Part shown: one piece after another, positions 1-9,210 of the stretch
Layout of the letters: each line of letters begins with the position of its first letter
Numbering within the stretch: the stretch's first letter is position 1
NCBI RefSeq assembly: GCF_900168295.1
Contig: NZ_FVZL01000010.1
Span: 46,166-110,165 of the forward strand
DNA: 64,000 bases
Reading direction: 5' to 3'
DNA from: Arthrobacter sp. P2b
Lineage (GTDB): Bacteria > Actinomycetota > Actinomycetes > Actinomycetales > Micrococcaceae
Made by a program: the position numbers and the translations under genes
Notes under the pieces: model-generated
The model's input: the letters and a program-made list of their open reading frames with translations, nothing else
What the model was told of the DNA's origin: nothing
Databases searched by the model: none

Positions 1-86
1 ACCTCCACGGAAAGTCCGGCGCGGGCCATGACTGCCGCTGCCGCCAGCCCGTTGGGGCCGGCTCCCACCACCACAACATCAGGCAT
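1..86 (-). CDS. FAD-dependent oxidoreductase, N-terminal fragment (runs off the window)
   Basis: Only the first 28 or so residues are visible because the gene continues past position 1. Reading from ATG at 86, the start is MPDVVVVGAGPNGLAAAAVM, a textbook FAD/NAD dinucleotide-binding beta-alpha-beta loop (GxGxxG) as in phytoene-desaturase-like oxidoreductases. A GGAAGGAA ribosome binding site precedes the ATG. The start overlaps the end of the upstream glycosyltransferase gene by 8 bp, suggesting translational coupling. Substrate cannot be inferred from this fragment. Confidence 0.75.
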   Translation of the reverse strand, partial: MPDVVVVGAGPNGLAAAAVMARAGLSVE

Positions 87-1539
87 TCGAAGGTTCCTTC
101 CAGGGCAGGAGTGAATCTGCCGGCCGGCGCAGGCTCAACCGAATCCGGTCCGGCGCGCCGGCAAAGGGCCCGCCATGGGGATCATCGGTGTGGTGGCGCC
201 GGATGGGATCATAATTCGGGTCATAAATGTCCCACGTAACGCGGGCCATGAGATAGGCCACCGCAAACATGTGGGCAGCCACGGCGAGGACGTAGTAGGG
301 CATATCCAGGTTGTGCTGGGAGGAGCCTGCGCTGGTCACCTGTCCAAGGTACATCCACACGGCGGCCCAATGCAGGCCCTCAATTCCCTGCCAGACCAGG
401 AAATCGCGCCACCGGGGCCGCGCCAGCGCCAGGAGCGGGATCAGCCACACCACAAACTGCGGGGAATACGCCTTGTTGGTGAGGATGAGGGCGCCCACCA
501 GAAGAAAGGCCACCTGGGCAAGGCGGGGCCGCCGGGGAGCGCTGAGGACAATAACGGCAATGGCGGCACATGCCACCACCAGGAGTGCGGGCGAGAGCAG
601 GTCCACAGCGGCCGGACTCAGCTCTGGCCAGCGCAGCCTGCCGGCCACCAGGTTGTAGGCGAACCAGGGCGAACTGTAGCCCGCATCGCGGTCAGCCGTG
701 TACCGGAAATAGTGGGCCCAGCCGTCAAAGTTTGTGGCCGCGAACGGCAGGTTCACTGCAATCCAGCTGCCGGCCGCCGCCCCGCCCGTGACCAGCAGGG
801 CGCGGAGATGGCCGGTGCGAAGGGCGAGCAGCAGGATGGCTGCCAGGAGCAGCAACGGGTACAGGTTGGTGGCCGTGGCGAGTCCGATCAGGATCCCGGC
901 CGGCACCAGCCGCTGCTGCGCGAAAAAGTACATGGCCACAGCGAGCAGGCAAACCGTCCACAGGTCCCAGTTCACGGTGCCCGCGAGAATGATCCCCGGG
1001 GCCAGGGCCACCATCGCTGCGTCCCAGGGCCGGCGGGCTGACATCCTCGCTGTTGCCAGGACGGCGATCATGGCCGCCCCTGCCAACAGTGCCGCGTTGA
1101 TGTCGAAATACGCCAGGACCCGTCCGTCCGTCACGCCGGTTCCCGGGACCAGCCACGCCGTCAGCCCGGCGATCAGTCCTATGAGGACGGGATATTCGAA
1201 CTGATTGGTGAGGACGGGGAAGCCTCCCTCAGCCAGACCGCGGTGTGAGAAAAGCTCGGGAAAATCCGAATAGCAGGTGGCGTAGAACTGGGTGGGGGAC
1301 TCCCAGCCATTGGCGCGGCAATAGCCTTTAAGCAGGACGCCGACGAGCGCGGCGGCAAGGGTGAGGAGGATCAGGACCCGTTCCGCGGTGAATATCCCGG
1401 GTGAAATAACGCCGGGGTCCGATCTGCGGCCCAGCGGACCGCCAATGACTTCCGTGAAGTTCCGCAGCAGCATGTCGCTGCGGCTGGGAACCACCAGTCG
1501 GGACCGTCCTCGGCGCCCCGGGGGCTGGGTCTCCTCCAT
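79..1539 (-). CDS. Polytopic membrane glycosyltransferase (GT87/DUF2029-like)
   Basis: 486-residue integral membrane protein with roughly ten or more hydrophobic segments, the first near residues 54-72. The block NQFEYPVLIGL after the first long loop and the later NWDLW segment are typical of actinobacterial GT87/DUF2029 proteins, which use polyprenyl-phosphate mannose to add mannose on the outer face of the membrane. The N-terminal 50 residues are basic and cytoplasmic; the C-terminal 50 residues are a soluble tail. Start is ATG at 1539 with only a weak ribosome binding site. It overlaps the following FAD oxidoreductase by 8 bp. Family assignment is from sequence flavour; the acceptor is unknown. 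Confidence 0.75.
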   Translation of the reverse strand: MEETQPPGRRGRSRLVVPSRSDMLLRNFTEVIGGPLGRRSDPGVISPGIFTAERVLILLTLAAALVGVLLKGYCRANGWESPTQFYATCYSDFPELFSHRGLAEGGFPVLTNQFEYPVLIGLIAGLTAWLVPGTGVTDGRVLAYFDINAALLAGAAMIAVLATARMSARRPWDAAMVALAPGIILAGTVNWDLWTVCLLAVAMYFFAQQRLVPAGILIGLATATNLYPLLLLAAILLLALRTGHLRALLVTGGAAAGSWIAVNLPFAATNFDGWAHYFRYTADRDAGYSSPWFAYNLVAGRLRWPELSPAAVDLLSPALLVVACAAIAVIVLSAPRRPRLAQVAFLLVGALILTNKAYSPQFVVWLIPLLALARPRWRDFLVWQGIEGLHWAAVWMYLGQVTSAGSSQHNLDMPYYVLAVAAHMFAVAYLMARVTWDIYDPNYDPIRRHHTDDPHGGPFAGAPDRIRLSLRRPADSLLPWKEPSNA

Positions 1540-1704
1540 GGAGTTGAGCTTACCCGTGTGGCTGCAGGATGAGGTTTAACGTCGGAAGGGCCTGTATCGT
1601 CGCAAGGTGTGCCGGGCAGTATTTTCCCGGCAATTGTCCTTCCAATCGTGAACGAATGTACGGCTGCTTGCCGCAGGGAACCAGCAGTCTTCAGGGGGTT
1701 ATAG

Positions 1705-3222
1705 GTGGAGAGCCAAAGGGTCAGCGGCCATGCTGCCGGACGACGCTCCCGGCTGGCCGCAGTGCCGGGCCCGGCTGCTGCGCAGTGGTGGATGCCGGCG
1801 TCCCTGGGCCTGCTGGGCTTCTGCGCGGCGTTCATAGGATCGTGGATTCCCTCGTTCTGGGATGACGAGATCGCCACCATTTCCGCGGCCGGCCGGTCTC
1901 CGGGAGAGCTGCTTCTGCTGCTGCAGTCGGTGGACGCGGTTCACGGCCTCTACTACCTGATCATGCATTTCTGGACGTCCGTCTTTGGTTTCTCGGAAAT
2001 TTCCATGAGGATGCCGTCGGCGTTTGCGGTGGGGCTTGCCTGCGCCGGGACGGCCCTCATCGGGCGGAAACTGGGGTCCGAATCCCTGGGTTTTGCCGCC
2101 GGCCTGGTGCTGGCCGTCCTTCCCCGCATGGTGTGGGCCGGAACCGAGGCCCGGCAGTCTGCTTTCACCGCCCTGCTGGCCGTGGCCCTCACCCTCTTGC
2201 TGCTCCGGGCATGGGAGTCCAACCGGATCCTCGACTGGGTCCTCTACGCTCTGTGCGCAGTGGTGGGCGTATGGATGTTCATGTTCTTCGGCTTGGCCGT
2301 CGCGGCGCACGCAGCCGCAGCGGTCATACTCCGGCGCCGGATGCTGGCCACTTTGGTGGCCTGCTCCGCGGCCGGGGCTTGTGTGCTGCCGTTCCTGATC
2401 TACGCCCTGGGGCAAAAGGCACAGGTGGACTGGATCCAGAACCGTTCCCTGCTGCAGAACCTGATGACCGCGGCCGTCAAACAGTACTTTTACGGCGACG
2501 ACCGTCCCACCGGGAACATGCCTCCGCAATGGGTTCTGGCGTTTGTGGTGCTCCTCGGCGTGGTGGAGATTGGCTTGCTGGCGTGGGGCCTTTGGTCCGC
2601 CCGGCGCAGCACTGCCCTGCGTCCCCTTCTGGTCCTGTGCTTGGCAGGCGTAGCAGTTCCCGTTGCCGGGCTCCTGCTGGTCAGCGTCGTGGCCCAGCCC
2701 GTCTACGTCGCCCGGTACCTGACGTTCACCGCCCCTGCGTTTGCCCTGCTGGTAGGACTGGGGATTTCCAGGCTTCCCGCCAAGCACACATGGCTCCGTC
2801 CCATGGTGGTAGCTGGAGTTATCTGCTGCAGCCTGGTCCCGCAGCTCACACTCAAGAGCCTGGTGAATGAGCCGGCCGATACCGAACGCCGGATTGCGGC
2901 GCTGCTGGATCAGCAGGCGCCGCAACCCGCCGCCATGGTGTTCGGCGAGCCGTACCTCCGTGACATGGTGCTTGCCTATCCGGAACGTTTCGACGGCGTC
3001 CAGGACCTGTCCCTTGAGGAAACGCCGGCAGAGTCCGGGACGTTGTGGGGCCTGGATGCCCCCGTCACCGCCGCTGAACTGTCCGGCCGCGGCGAAGTGC
3101 TGTTTGTCGGGCTCGGAAATGCCGCCCCCAGCGACCTCTCCGCTTTCACCGCTGCGCAGTGCCGGGAGACCGGCAACCAGCCCTTCCAGCGGCTGGTCCT
3201 GATCTCCTTCACCTGCTCCTGA
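1705..3222 (+). CDS. Membrane glycosyltransferase of the GT39/ArnT type
   Basis: 505 residues, GTG start at 1705 preceded by AGGGGG. After a first membrane helix comes SFWDDEIATIS, the acidic DE motif that in GT39/ArnT/PMT-type enzymes sits in the first extracellular loop and is catalytic. A further loop carries an H..YY..MHFW pattern, and about ten membrane segments follow to residue 390. The last 110 residues form an extracellular domain with Cys near the end. Such proteins transfer sugars from polyprenyl phosphate to lipids or cell-wall polymers. It is divergent from the GT87-like gene, so the two may act in one surface-glycan pathway (inference). Confidence 0.75.
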   Translation: MESQRVSGHAAGRRSRLAAVPGPAAAQWWMPASLGLLGFCAAFIGSWIPSFWDDEIATISAAGRSPGELLLLLQSVDAVHGLYYLIMHFWTSVFGFSEISMRMPSAFAVGLACAGTALIGRKLGSESLGFAAGLVLAVLPRMVWAGTEARQSAFTALLAVALTLLLLRAWESNRILDWVLYALCAVVGVWMFMFFGLAVAAHAAAAVILRRRMLATLVACSAAGACVLPFLIYALGQKAQVDWIQNRSLLQNLMTAAVKQYFYGDDRPTGNMPPQWVLAFVVLLGVVEIGLLAWGLWSARRSTALRPLLVLCLAGVAVPVAGLLLVSVVAQPVYVARYLTFTAPAFALLVGLGISRLPAKHTWLRPMVVAGVICCSLVPQLTLKSLVNEPADTERRIAALLDQQAPQPAAMVFGEPYLRDMVLAYPERFDGVQDLSLEETPAESGTLWGLDAPVTAAELSGRGEVLFVGLGNAAPSDLSAFTAAQCRETGNQPFQRLVLISFTCS

Positions 3223-3284
3223 AAGTCCCGGCCGCAAAGGTCCCGCCGCACATGCGGCAGGAATATCAGTGCCGGCCGTACATG

Positions 3285-3425
3285 TCAGCGCAGCCCGCTC
3301 ATCTGTTGGTGCATCAGGACAAATACGTCATTCCGCTGCCGCTCCAAGAGGTCTTGGTTGAACAGCATCCTGCTCCTGGTCCGCCGTGGCGCAGTGAACA
3401 GGAACTTCCGGAGTTTTCGGATCAT
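3285..3425 (-). CDS. Hypothetical 46-residue basic protein
   Basis: A short ORF with ATG at 3425 and a strong ribosome binding site (GGGAGGTGAG, 6-8 nt upstream). The product begins MIRKLRKFLFTAPRR and ends HQQMSGLR. It is strongly basic in its first 20 residues (nine Arg/Lys) and then amphipathic. It is not recognised as any family. It lies alone in the 800-bp gap between a glycosyltransferase gene and a phosphatase gene, and ends 62 bp short of the convergent glycosyltransferase stop. Support is the Shine-Dalgarno placement and protein-like composition only. Confidence 0.45.
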   Translation of the reverse strand: MIRKLRKFLFTAPRRTRSRMLFNQDLLERQRNDVFVLMHQQMSGLR

Positions 3426-3769
3426 TGGTTCTCACCTCCCTACGGGGTGACAGCCAGCCTTATAAATGGGCATAACAAAATAAGGCCGCGTTGAAAAGGA
3501 ATTAGCGCCCACATAATGGCGCTACAAATTCGCCGAACCATTCGAGGGTATTTTGGCGAAAACGGAATTTCCGGCAGGCGACCGAGACCCATCGGAAAAC
3601 TGGTTCCGAATTATGGGATGCGGGAGTCCGCGCTCACAGGAAATGCCCGGAACCGCCGCAAGCTGCACGCCACCCAGAAAGGGGAGGCAGGCCTAGGGAC
3701 GCGAAATTCCGCCGGATATACCGTGAATACCTTGCCGCCCCACCAGGGGACGGAGGACAAGGGCAGGCG

Positions 3770-3865
3770 TCAGCAGCCTGGTTGGCCCCCGAACAGGTGC
3801 GCATTGTGCGCGGGGGCCGGGTGCGCGGTGATGGTGGTCTTCCGTCCGCCAGTCAAAGTCATCAT
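3770..3865 (-). CDS. Hypothetical 31-residue peptide
   Basis: ATG at 3865 (a second ATG follows at once) with AAGGAGG about 9 nt upstream, an almost perfect Shine-Dalgarno sequence. The peptide starts MMTLTGGRKTTITAHPAPAH, is rich in Thr, His, Ala and Gly, and ends in Cys. It has no signal peptide or membrane helix. It might be a leader peptide or a small free protein; no relative is recognised. About 345 bp of sequence with no convincing gene separate it from the 46-residue ORF downstream on the same strand. Confidence 0.35.
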   Translation of the reverse strand: MMTLTGGRKTTITAHPAPAHNAHLFGGQPGC

Positions 3866-3949
3866 TTCTCCCAACCTCCTTTTCCTCTGTTCGCTGCAGA
3901 CAAAGCGTGCAACCGGGGCGCTGACCGCGGCAGTTGGCTCTGGGGTCAG

Positions 3950-3979
3950 GAATAAAAGTACACCAGGATTCTTCTGGTG
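3950..3979 (-). terminator. Probable terminator after the phosphatase gene
   Basis: CACCAG and CTGGTG arms (3961-3979) with a 7-nt loop. On the minus strand they are followed by a T-rich stretch (TACTTTTATT). It lies about 50 bp beyond the phosphatase stop codon. The stem is short, so confidence is moderate. Confidence 0.4.
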
Positions 3980-4026
3980 ACTACTGCTTTTGGGGAATTC
4001 AGCAACCCTAATTTACAAAAAGGAAA

Positions 4027-4611
4027 TTAAAGGCCCCAGCGGACAATTGCGGGCGTCCTCTTATCCCACCCCAGTGTGCAGACTTTTGCGGTCCCCAGGA
4101 TGAAGTGCCTGCCCTCCGTGGGCGCCAGTTCCAGCCACCGTGCCGTGAGGATCCGCGAGAAATGGCCGTGCGCAACGATCAGCACATTGTCCATTCCCGA
4201 TTCCAGGACCCGGCCAATGATCTTATCCGCCCTGGCCGCAACCTCGTCCAGCGTCTCGCCGTTGGGAACACCGTGCGTCCAGATGAGGTAGTCAGGGTTG
4301 TCCTTGCGGATCAGGTCCGAGCTGATGCCTTCGTAGTCGCCGTAGTTCCACTCCACTGCCAGCGGTTCGTGCTGCGCGTCCGGAAATCCCGCCAGTTCCG
4401 CGGTCCGCCGGGCACGCCGCAGCGGCGAGGTGAGCACCAGGTCGAAGTCGACGGCGTCGAGCACTTTACGGGCTTCCACAGCCTGCTGTTCGCCTTCGAC
4501 CGTGAGCGGGAGGTCCGTGAGCCCGGTGTACTGGCCGCTCTTGGACCACTCGGTCTCGCCGTGCCGGAGGATCCAGAGCTGGGGGCGGGGGGCAAGGGCA
4601 GGATCGGTCAC
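4027..4611 (-). CDS. Histidine phosphatase family protein
   Basis: 194 residues with the phosphohistidine motif LRHGETEWS at about residues 15-23, the second catalytic His in IVAHGHFSR at about 146-154, and the family's conserved Arg/Glu positions. These enzymes form a phospho-His intermediate and hydrolyse small phosphorylated metabolites or act as broad acid phosphatases. The ATG overlaps the stop of cca by 4 bp (ATGA), so the two are translationally coupled. Substrate is not predictable; phosphoglycerate mutase activity is less likely than phosphatase activity given the short length. Confidence 0.88.
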   Translation of the reverse strand: MTDPALAPRPQLWILRHGETEWSKSGQYTGLTDLPLTVEGEQQAVEARKVLDAVDFDLVLTSPLRRARRTAELAGFPDAQHEPLAVEWNYGDYEGISSDLIRKDNPDYLIWTHGVPNGETLDEVAARADKIIGRVLESGMDNVLIVAHGHFSRILTARWLELAPTEGRHFILGTAKVCTLGWDKRTPAIVRWGL

Positions 4612-6116
4612 TTGGTCTCCTCAGACGGGGAAGGTTCGACGGCGGCGGGAGACTTTCCGGCCTCCGCTGCGGCAGGAGCTGATTCGGGCTGTTCGGCCCA
4701 CCAGCGGAGCAGCCGGGCCTCCGCGTCCTCGACGGGCAGGGGACCGTGTTCCATCCGCTCATTGAGCAGGAACTTGTACGCCCTGCCCACCACGGGTCCG
4801 GGCTTGAGGCTGAGCAGTGCCATGATCCGGGCGCCGTCCAGGTCCGGCCGCACAGCATCCAGGGACTCCTGCTCCCGCAATGCGGCGATGCGGTCTTCAA
4901 GGTCGTCGTAGGCAAAGGCCAGGCGCTCGGCCTTCCTCTGGTTCCGGGTGGTGACGTCTGAGCGGGTGAGCCGGTGCAGGCGTTCGAGCAGGGGCCCGGC
5001 GTCCGTGACGTAGCGGCGGACCGCCGAATCGCTCCAGCCGGCGTCGCCGTAGCCGTAGAAGCGCATATGCAGCTCCACCAGCCGGGCCACGGCTTTGGTG
5101 GTGTCGTTGTCGAAACGCAGGGCCTTCATGCGTTTGGTGGTGAGCTTTGCCCCCACCATGTCGTGGTGGCGGAAGCTGACCGCCCCGCCAGGTTCGAAGC
5201 GCCGCGTCGCCGGCTTGCCGACGTCGTGCATCAATGCCGCGAACCGCAGCACAAAGTCGGGCCCGGGCACCGGGCCGTCACCGTCCGTTTCCAGCTCCGC
5301 TGCCTGTTCCAGCACCTGCAGTGAGTGCTGGTAGACATCCTTGTGGCGGTGGTGCTCGTCGGACTCAAGGCGGAGGGCGGAAACTTCGGGCAGCACGAAC
5401 TCGGCGAGGCCCGTGTCCACCAGCAGGTCCACGCCGACCCGGGGCTGTGCCCCGGAGATGAGCTTGACCAGTTCGTCGCGCACCCGCTCGGCGGAAATGA
5501 TGGTGATGCGTTCGGCCATTCGGGTCATGGCTTCCCGGACGTCGTCGGAAACTGACACGCCCAGCTGCGCCGCGAACCTGGCGGCCCGCATCATCCTCAG
5601 CGGGTCATCGGAGAAGGACGCCTCGGGCGATCCCGGGGTGGCCAGCACGGAGGCGTGCAGGTCGCGGACGCCCCCAAAGGGGTCCACGAGCTCCATGGCG
5701 GGCAGTTTCAAGGCCATGGCATTGATGGTGAAGTCCCGCCGCAGCAGGTCGTCGGTCAGGGATGAACCGAATGCCACCACGGGTTTGCGGGATTCGGGAT
5801 CGTACGCCTCCGCCCGGTAGGTGGTGATCTCAATCTGGAATCCGTCCTTGCGCATGCCGATGGTTCCGAAGGCGCGCCCGATCTCCCAGAAATTGTCAGC
5901 CCACTTCTTGATGAGGGCCACGGTCTGGTCCGGCGTGGCGTCCGTGGTGAAGTCCAGGTCGGGGGAGGTCCGCCCCAGGAACAGGTCCCGCACCGGCCCG
6001 CCCACCAGGGACAGTTCGTGGCCGGCGTCCACAAAGCGCTGGCCGAGCTCCAGGACCACCGGGTCCACCTGGAAATCGACGGTGTGGGAATCAGTCTTGT
6101 GATGTGCGTGCGCCAT
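4608..6116 (-). CDS. cca: CCA tRNA nucleotidyltransferase
   Basis: 502 residues. The N-terminal class II nucleotidyltransferase head carries GGPVRDLFLG (about 39-48) and the metal-binding SPDLDFTTDA. The region RRDFTINAMAL gives the template-forming motif. An HD domain follows (ALMHDVGKPATRR near residue 290). It adds or repairs the 3' CCA of tRNAs using CTP and ATP. The C-terminus has an Ala/Pro/Glu-rich tail of about 35 residues. Position next to a divergent NUDIX gene and murJ matches the pcnA/mutT4/mviN order of mycobacteria. Many homologues are annotated pcnA or pcnB, but the HD domain and context favour CCA addition. Confidence 0.93.
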   Translation of the reverse strand: MAHAHHKTDSHTVDFQVDPVVLELGQRFVDAGHELSLVGGPVRDLFLGRTSPDLDFTTDATPDQTVALIKKWADNFWEIGRAFGTIGMRKDGFQIEITTYRAEAYDPESRKPVVAFGSSLTDDLLRRDFTINAMALKLPAMELVDPFGGVRDLHASVLATPGSPEASFSDDPLRMMRAARFAAQLGVSVSDDVREAMTRMAERITIISAERVRDELVKLISGAQPRVGVDLLVDTGLAEFVLPEVSALRLESDEHHRHKDVYQHSLQVLEQAAELETDGDGPVPGPDFVLRFAALMHDVGKPATRRFEPGGAVSFRHHDMVGAKLTTKRMKALRFDNDTTKAVARLVELHMRFYGYGDAGWSDSAVRRYVTDAGPLLERLHRLTRSDVTTRNQRKAERLAFAYDDLEDRIAALREQESLDAVRPDLDGARIMALLSLKPGPVVGRAYKFLLNERMEHGPLPVEDAEARLLRWWAEQPESAPAAAEAGKSPAAVEPSPSEETK

Positions 6117-6262
6117 AGTTACTTAAGCTTGGCAGAAACCTGCCGCCCGGCAGGCCAAAAAAGCGTCAAGATCCCGTGGATTCGGTCCACTGCCGGGAAA
6201 CTGCGTCATATGCCGTCCATGTTGGTGTCATGTTCCGGTCATCACGAGCGGGCAACAGTCGT

Positions 6263-6268
6263 TAGAGT
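6263..6268 (+). promoter_or_regulatory. -10 element placing a leaderless start for the NUDIX gene
   Basis: TAGAGT lies 7 nt before the ATG at 6276 and there is no Shine-Dalgarno sequence. This is the geometry of a leaderless mRNA in actinobacteria. It supports 6276 over upstream in-frame starts. Confidence 0.5.
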
Positions 6269-6275
6269 GGACTCC

Positions 6276-6824
6276 ATGGCCCATCCAGTACCGAGCGCTC
6301 CAGGCAGGAGGACGAACGCACCATTGCCGTCGGCAATCGGTGCGCACGTTGCGCCTGCGCAGCATTCGGCGCCGGCTTCGCTGCCGACGGTGGAGGAAGT
6401 CTCCGCCGGCGGCGTGGTGGTGGACACGTCCGACGCCGAGTTGAGGGTTGCGATCATCTCCCGCCTTAACAGGGGCGGACGCCTTGAATGGTGCCTGCCC
6501 AAGGGCCATCCGGAGGGCAAGGAAAACAACGAGGAAGCGGCGGTCCGGGAGATCGCCGAGGAAACCGGCATCGAGGGCAGCATCCTCGCCCCGCTTGGAA
6601 GCATCGACTACTGGTTTACCGTCAGCGGCCACCGGGTCCACAAAACGGTCCACCACTACCTCCTGCGCGCCACCGGCGGTGAGCTGACCATCGAAAACGA
6701 TCCGGACCAGGAAGCCGTGGACGTGGCATGGGTGCCCATCCAGGAGCTGGCCCGGAAACTGTCCTTTCCGAATGAGCGGCGCATCGCCGACCTTGCCCGC
6801 GAAGTCCTGCCCGGACACCTGTAG
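6276..6824 (+). CDS. NUDIX hydrolase
   Basis: 182 residues from the ATG at 6276. The Nudix box begins GHPEGKENNEEAAVREIAEE and matches GX5EX7REUXEEXGU in full, at about residues 74-96. The first 45 residues are Ala/Pro-rich and probably disordered. The family hydrolyses nucleoside diphosphates linked to another moiety. The homologue at this position in M. tuberculosis is called mutT4, but substrate here is not shown. The gene is divergent from cca and about 50 bp upstream of murJ, so it may share transcription with murJ. Confidence 0.9.
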   Translation: MAHPVPSAPGRRTNAPLPSAIGAHVAPAQHSAPASLPTVEEVSAGGVVVDTSDAELRVAIISRLNRGGRLEWCLPKGHPEGKENNEEAAVREIAEETGIEGSILAPLGSIDYWFTVSGHRVHKTVHHYLLRATGGELTIENDPDQEAVDVAWVPIQELARKLSFPNERRIADLAREVLPGHL

Positions 6825-6876
6825 CGCCGCACTGCCCGTGCCGGCGTTGCGGCGATAGCGGCGTCCGGGTGAGACG

Positions 6877-9045
6877 ATGAACTCGATGTCAGCTTCCAAT
6901 TTTCCTTCCGATAAACCCGGCCGGCCCGGCGATGCGGTTCCCGAGGGTGTACCCATGGAACCGGCAGGCCCGGACACCGGTCCAGTAGCCGTCGGCGCCA
7001 GCGAAACCCGTTCCAGCGCCATCATGGCCGCCGGCACGCTCGTGTCGCGGTTCCTGGGGTTCGGCAAGACCTGGATGCTGGGCACGGCGCTGGGGCTAGG
7101 CTCCACGGTCAATGACACGTTCATCAACGCCAACAACCTGCCCAACCTGATCTTCCTGCTGGTGGCCGGCGGCGTGTTCAACGCGGTCCTGGTGCCGCAG
7201 ATCATCAAGGCCAGCAAGGCTCCGGACAGGGGAGCGGACTACATCAGCAGGCTGCTGACGCTTGCTGTCCTGCTCCTGCTGGGCCTGACGGCGCTGGTCA
7301 CCCTGGCAGCCCCGGCGGTCATTGAACTCACCACGCAGGGATACACCCCGCAGCAAAAGGCCCTGGCTGTCACGTTCGCTTTCTGGTGCCTGCCGCAGAT
7401 CTTCTTTTACGGCCTCTATGCCCTCCTGACCCAGGTCCTCAACGCCAACGGCGCCTTTGGTCCTGCCATGTGGGCGCCCATCCTCAACAACCTCGTGGCC
7501 ATCGCCGGCCTCGGAATGTTCATCTGGATCTTCGGCACCAACGAGCTCAGTCCGCACACCCTGGAGAACTGGGGTGAGACGCAAACACTGTTCGTGGCCG
7601 GCTTCTCCACCATCGGCGTCATCTCCCAGACGGCCATCCTCCTGATACCCGTATTCCGGCTCCGGCTGGGACTCCGGCCGCGCTTTGGCTGGCGCGGCGT
7701 GGGACTGGGCCAGGCAGCCAAGCTGAGCGTCTGGACCCTGCTGACTGCCGCCGTCGGGCAGCTCGCGTTCCTGTATGTCATGCGCATCGCCACCATCCCC
7801 GGTGCGGAACGCCTCCGGCTGCAGGAGGCGGGCGACCCGGCCGCGGAGATGCTGCCGGGCAACGCCGTGCTGGAAGTGGCCAGCCAGCTGTACCTACTGC
7901 CGCACTCCATCATTGCGCTGTCCCTGGCCACGGTGCTGTTCAACCGGATGACCAGGGCCTCGCAGGACGGCAACCGGGACGAGCTGCGGGATGCCCTTTC
8001 GCACGGGCTGCGGACCATGGCCGTTGCCACCGTTTTCGGTGCCCTGGCCCTGTTCGCCCTCGCCGGCCCGCTGGGCATGTTCTTCTCGGGCGGGGACAGG
8101 CAGGACGGCGTGATGCTGGCCCAGACGCTCACCATCCTGGCGCTCAGCACACCGTTCATGAGCGCCAACTTCATGATGTCCCGGGTGTTTTACGCGAACG
8201 AGGACGCACGCACCCCCTTCTACATTCAGCTGCTGCTCGCGGTGGTTTACGTTGCCGGCGCCTTTGCCATCCAGTTCCTGCCGGTCAACCAGATCATCTA
8301 TGCCATCGCGGTCCTCTACATGGTGGGCAACATCCTGTCCGTGGTCATCAGCGCGTACTTCCTGCGCCGGCTCCTCGGACACCTTGACGGGGCCCGGATC
8401 GCCAGCTCCTACATCCGGATGGGCTACGCCGCCCTCGGATCCGCCATCGCCGGTGCCGGTGCGCTGTGGCTGATGGGCAGCTACGACCCCAACGGCTTCG
8501 CCTGGCATGACCGGCTGACCGCGCTGATCACGGTCATCGTTGTAGGTCCCGTGATGCTGGTGGTCTACTTCTTCCTGCTCAAACTGTTCCGCGTGGCCGA
8601 ACTGCGCGACCTCCTCCGCCCCCTGCTCGGCCGCCTGGGCCGCGGCGGCCCCGCTGCGCCCGCGGCGGCAGGCGGGGCCCCGCCGTCGTCCTCTCCAGAG
8701 GGAACGCCCTCCGTGGAAGGTGCGGTCGCCGCAGAACGCCCCGTCCGTCCCGAGCGGGCCACGACCTCCGTGGACACGGGGCTCATTCCCCGGATTTCAG
8801 GCGAGTTTGATGCTGCTTCCTTCCGCGCCGGCCCCGAGCCGGAGCATGTGGGCAGGCGCTCGGATTCTTACGACGGCGGCGGCCAGGGAACGTCCGACGG
8901 CGGCTACCTGCCGGGCGAGGACCAGCCGGGGACAGCACGCGGGGGCTTGCTCCGTGAGCAGATCCCGCTGCCCGGCCGGCGCACGTTCCAGGGCAAGGCA
9001 GGCGAAAACCCTTATTTCAAGCGGCGGCGCCCCCGTAAAAAGTGA
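6877..9045 (+). CDS. murJ: Lipid II flippase MurJ (MviN family)
   Basis: 722 residues. About 14 membrane helices lie between residues 50 and 590, starting after the motif SSAIMAAGTLVSRFLGFGKT with its family-typical Arg. MurJ flips lipid II across the membrane for peptidoglycan synthesis. The last 130 residues are a cytoplasmic Gly/Pro/Ser-rich tail ending in a basic cluster (YFKRRRPRKK). In mycobacteria the MviN protein continues into a pseudokinase and an extracellular domain; here the protein ends and those domains are encoded by the next gene. The start ATG at 6877 lacks a strong Shine-Dalgarno sequence; an alternative ATG lies nine bases downstream. Confidence 0.93.
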   Translation: MNSMSASNFPSDKPGRPGDAVPEGVPMEPAGPDTGPVAVGASETRSSAIMAAGTLVSRFLGFGKTWMLGTALGLGSTVNDTFINANNLPNLIFLLVAGGVFNAVLVPQIIKASKAPDRGADYISRLLTLAVLLLLGLTALVTLAAPAVIELTTQGYTPQQKALAVTFAFWCLPQIFFYGLYALLTQVLNANGAFGPAMWAPILNNLVAIAGLGMFIWIFGTNELSPHTLENWGETQTLFVAGFSTIGVISQTAILLIPVFRLRLGLRPRFGWRGVGLGQAAKLSVWTLLTAAVGQLAFLYVMRIATIPGAERLRLQEAGDPAAEMLPGNAVLEVASQLYLLPHSIIALSLATVLFNRMTRASQDGNRDELRDALSHGLRTMAVATVFGALALFALAGPLGMFFSGGDRQDGVMLAQTLTILALSTPFMSANFMMSRVFYANEDARTPFYIQLLLAVVYVAGAFAIQFLPVNQIIYAIAVLYMVGNILSVVISAYFLRRLLGHLDGARIASSYIRMGYAALGSAIAGAGALWLMGSYDPNGFAWHDRLTALITVIVVGPVMLVVYFFLLKLFRVAELRDLLRPLLGRLGRGGPAAPAAAGGAPPSSSPEGTPSVEGAVAAERPVRPERATTSVDTGLIPRISGEFDAASFRAGPEPEHVGRRSDSYDGGGQGTSDGGYLPGEDQPGTARGGLLREQIPLPGRRTFQGKAGENPYFKRRRPRKK

Positions 9046-9210
9046 CTGCCCTGCCGTTTCCGGAGGTCTTTGTCCACGGCGCGCCGGACGCAATCCGCTA
9101 GGATCGAAAAGGTACAGGGGGAGTTGTATCCAGGGGCAGGCCGCGCGGCAGTCCCTGAACGGCGGTTGCGTCATCTATGCCGGCAATCCCGGAAAATCTA
9201 GGAGGAACAC

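Noticed and set aside
3516..3980. A 154-codon plus-strand open frame in the 3.2-4.0 kb gap
   Set aside because: No ribosome binding site at a sensible distance, unnatural composition, and it overlaps the better supported small minus-strand ORF.
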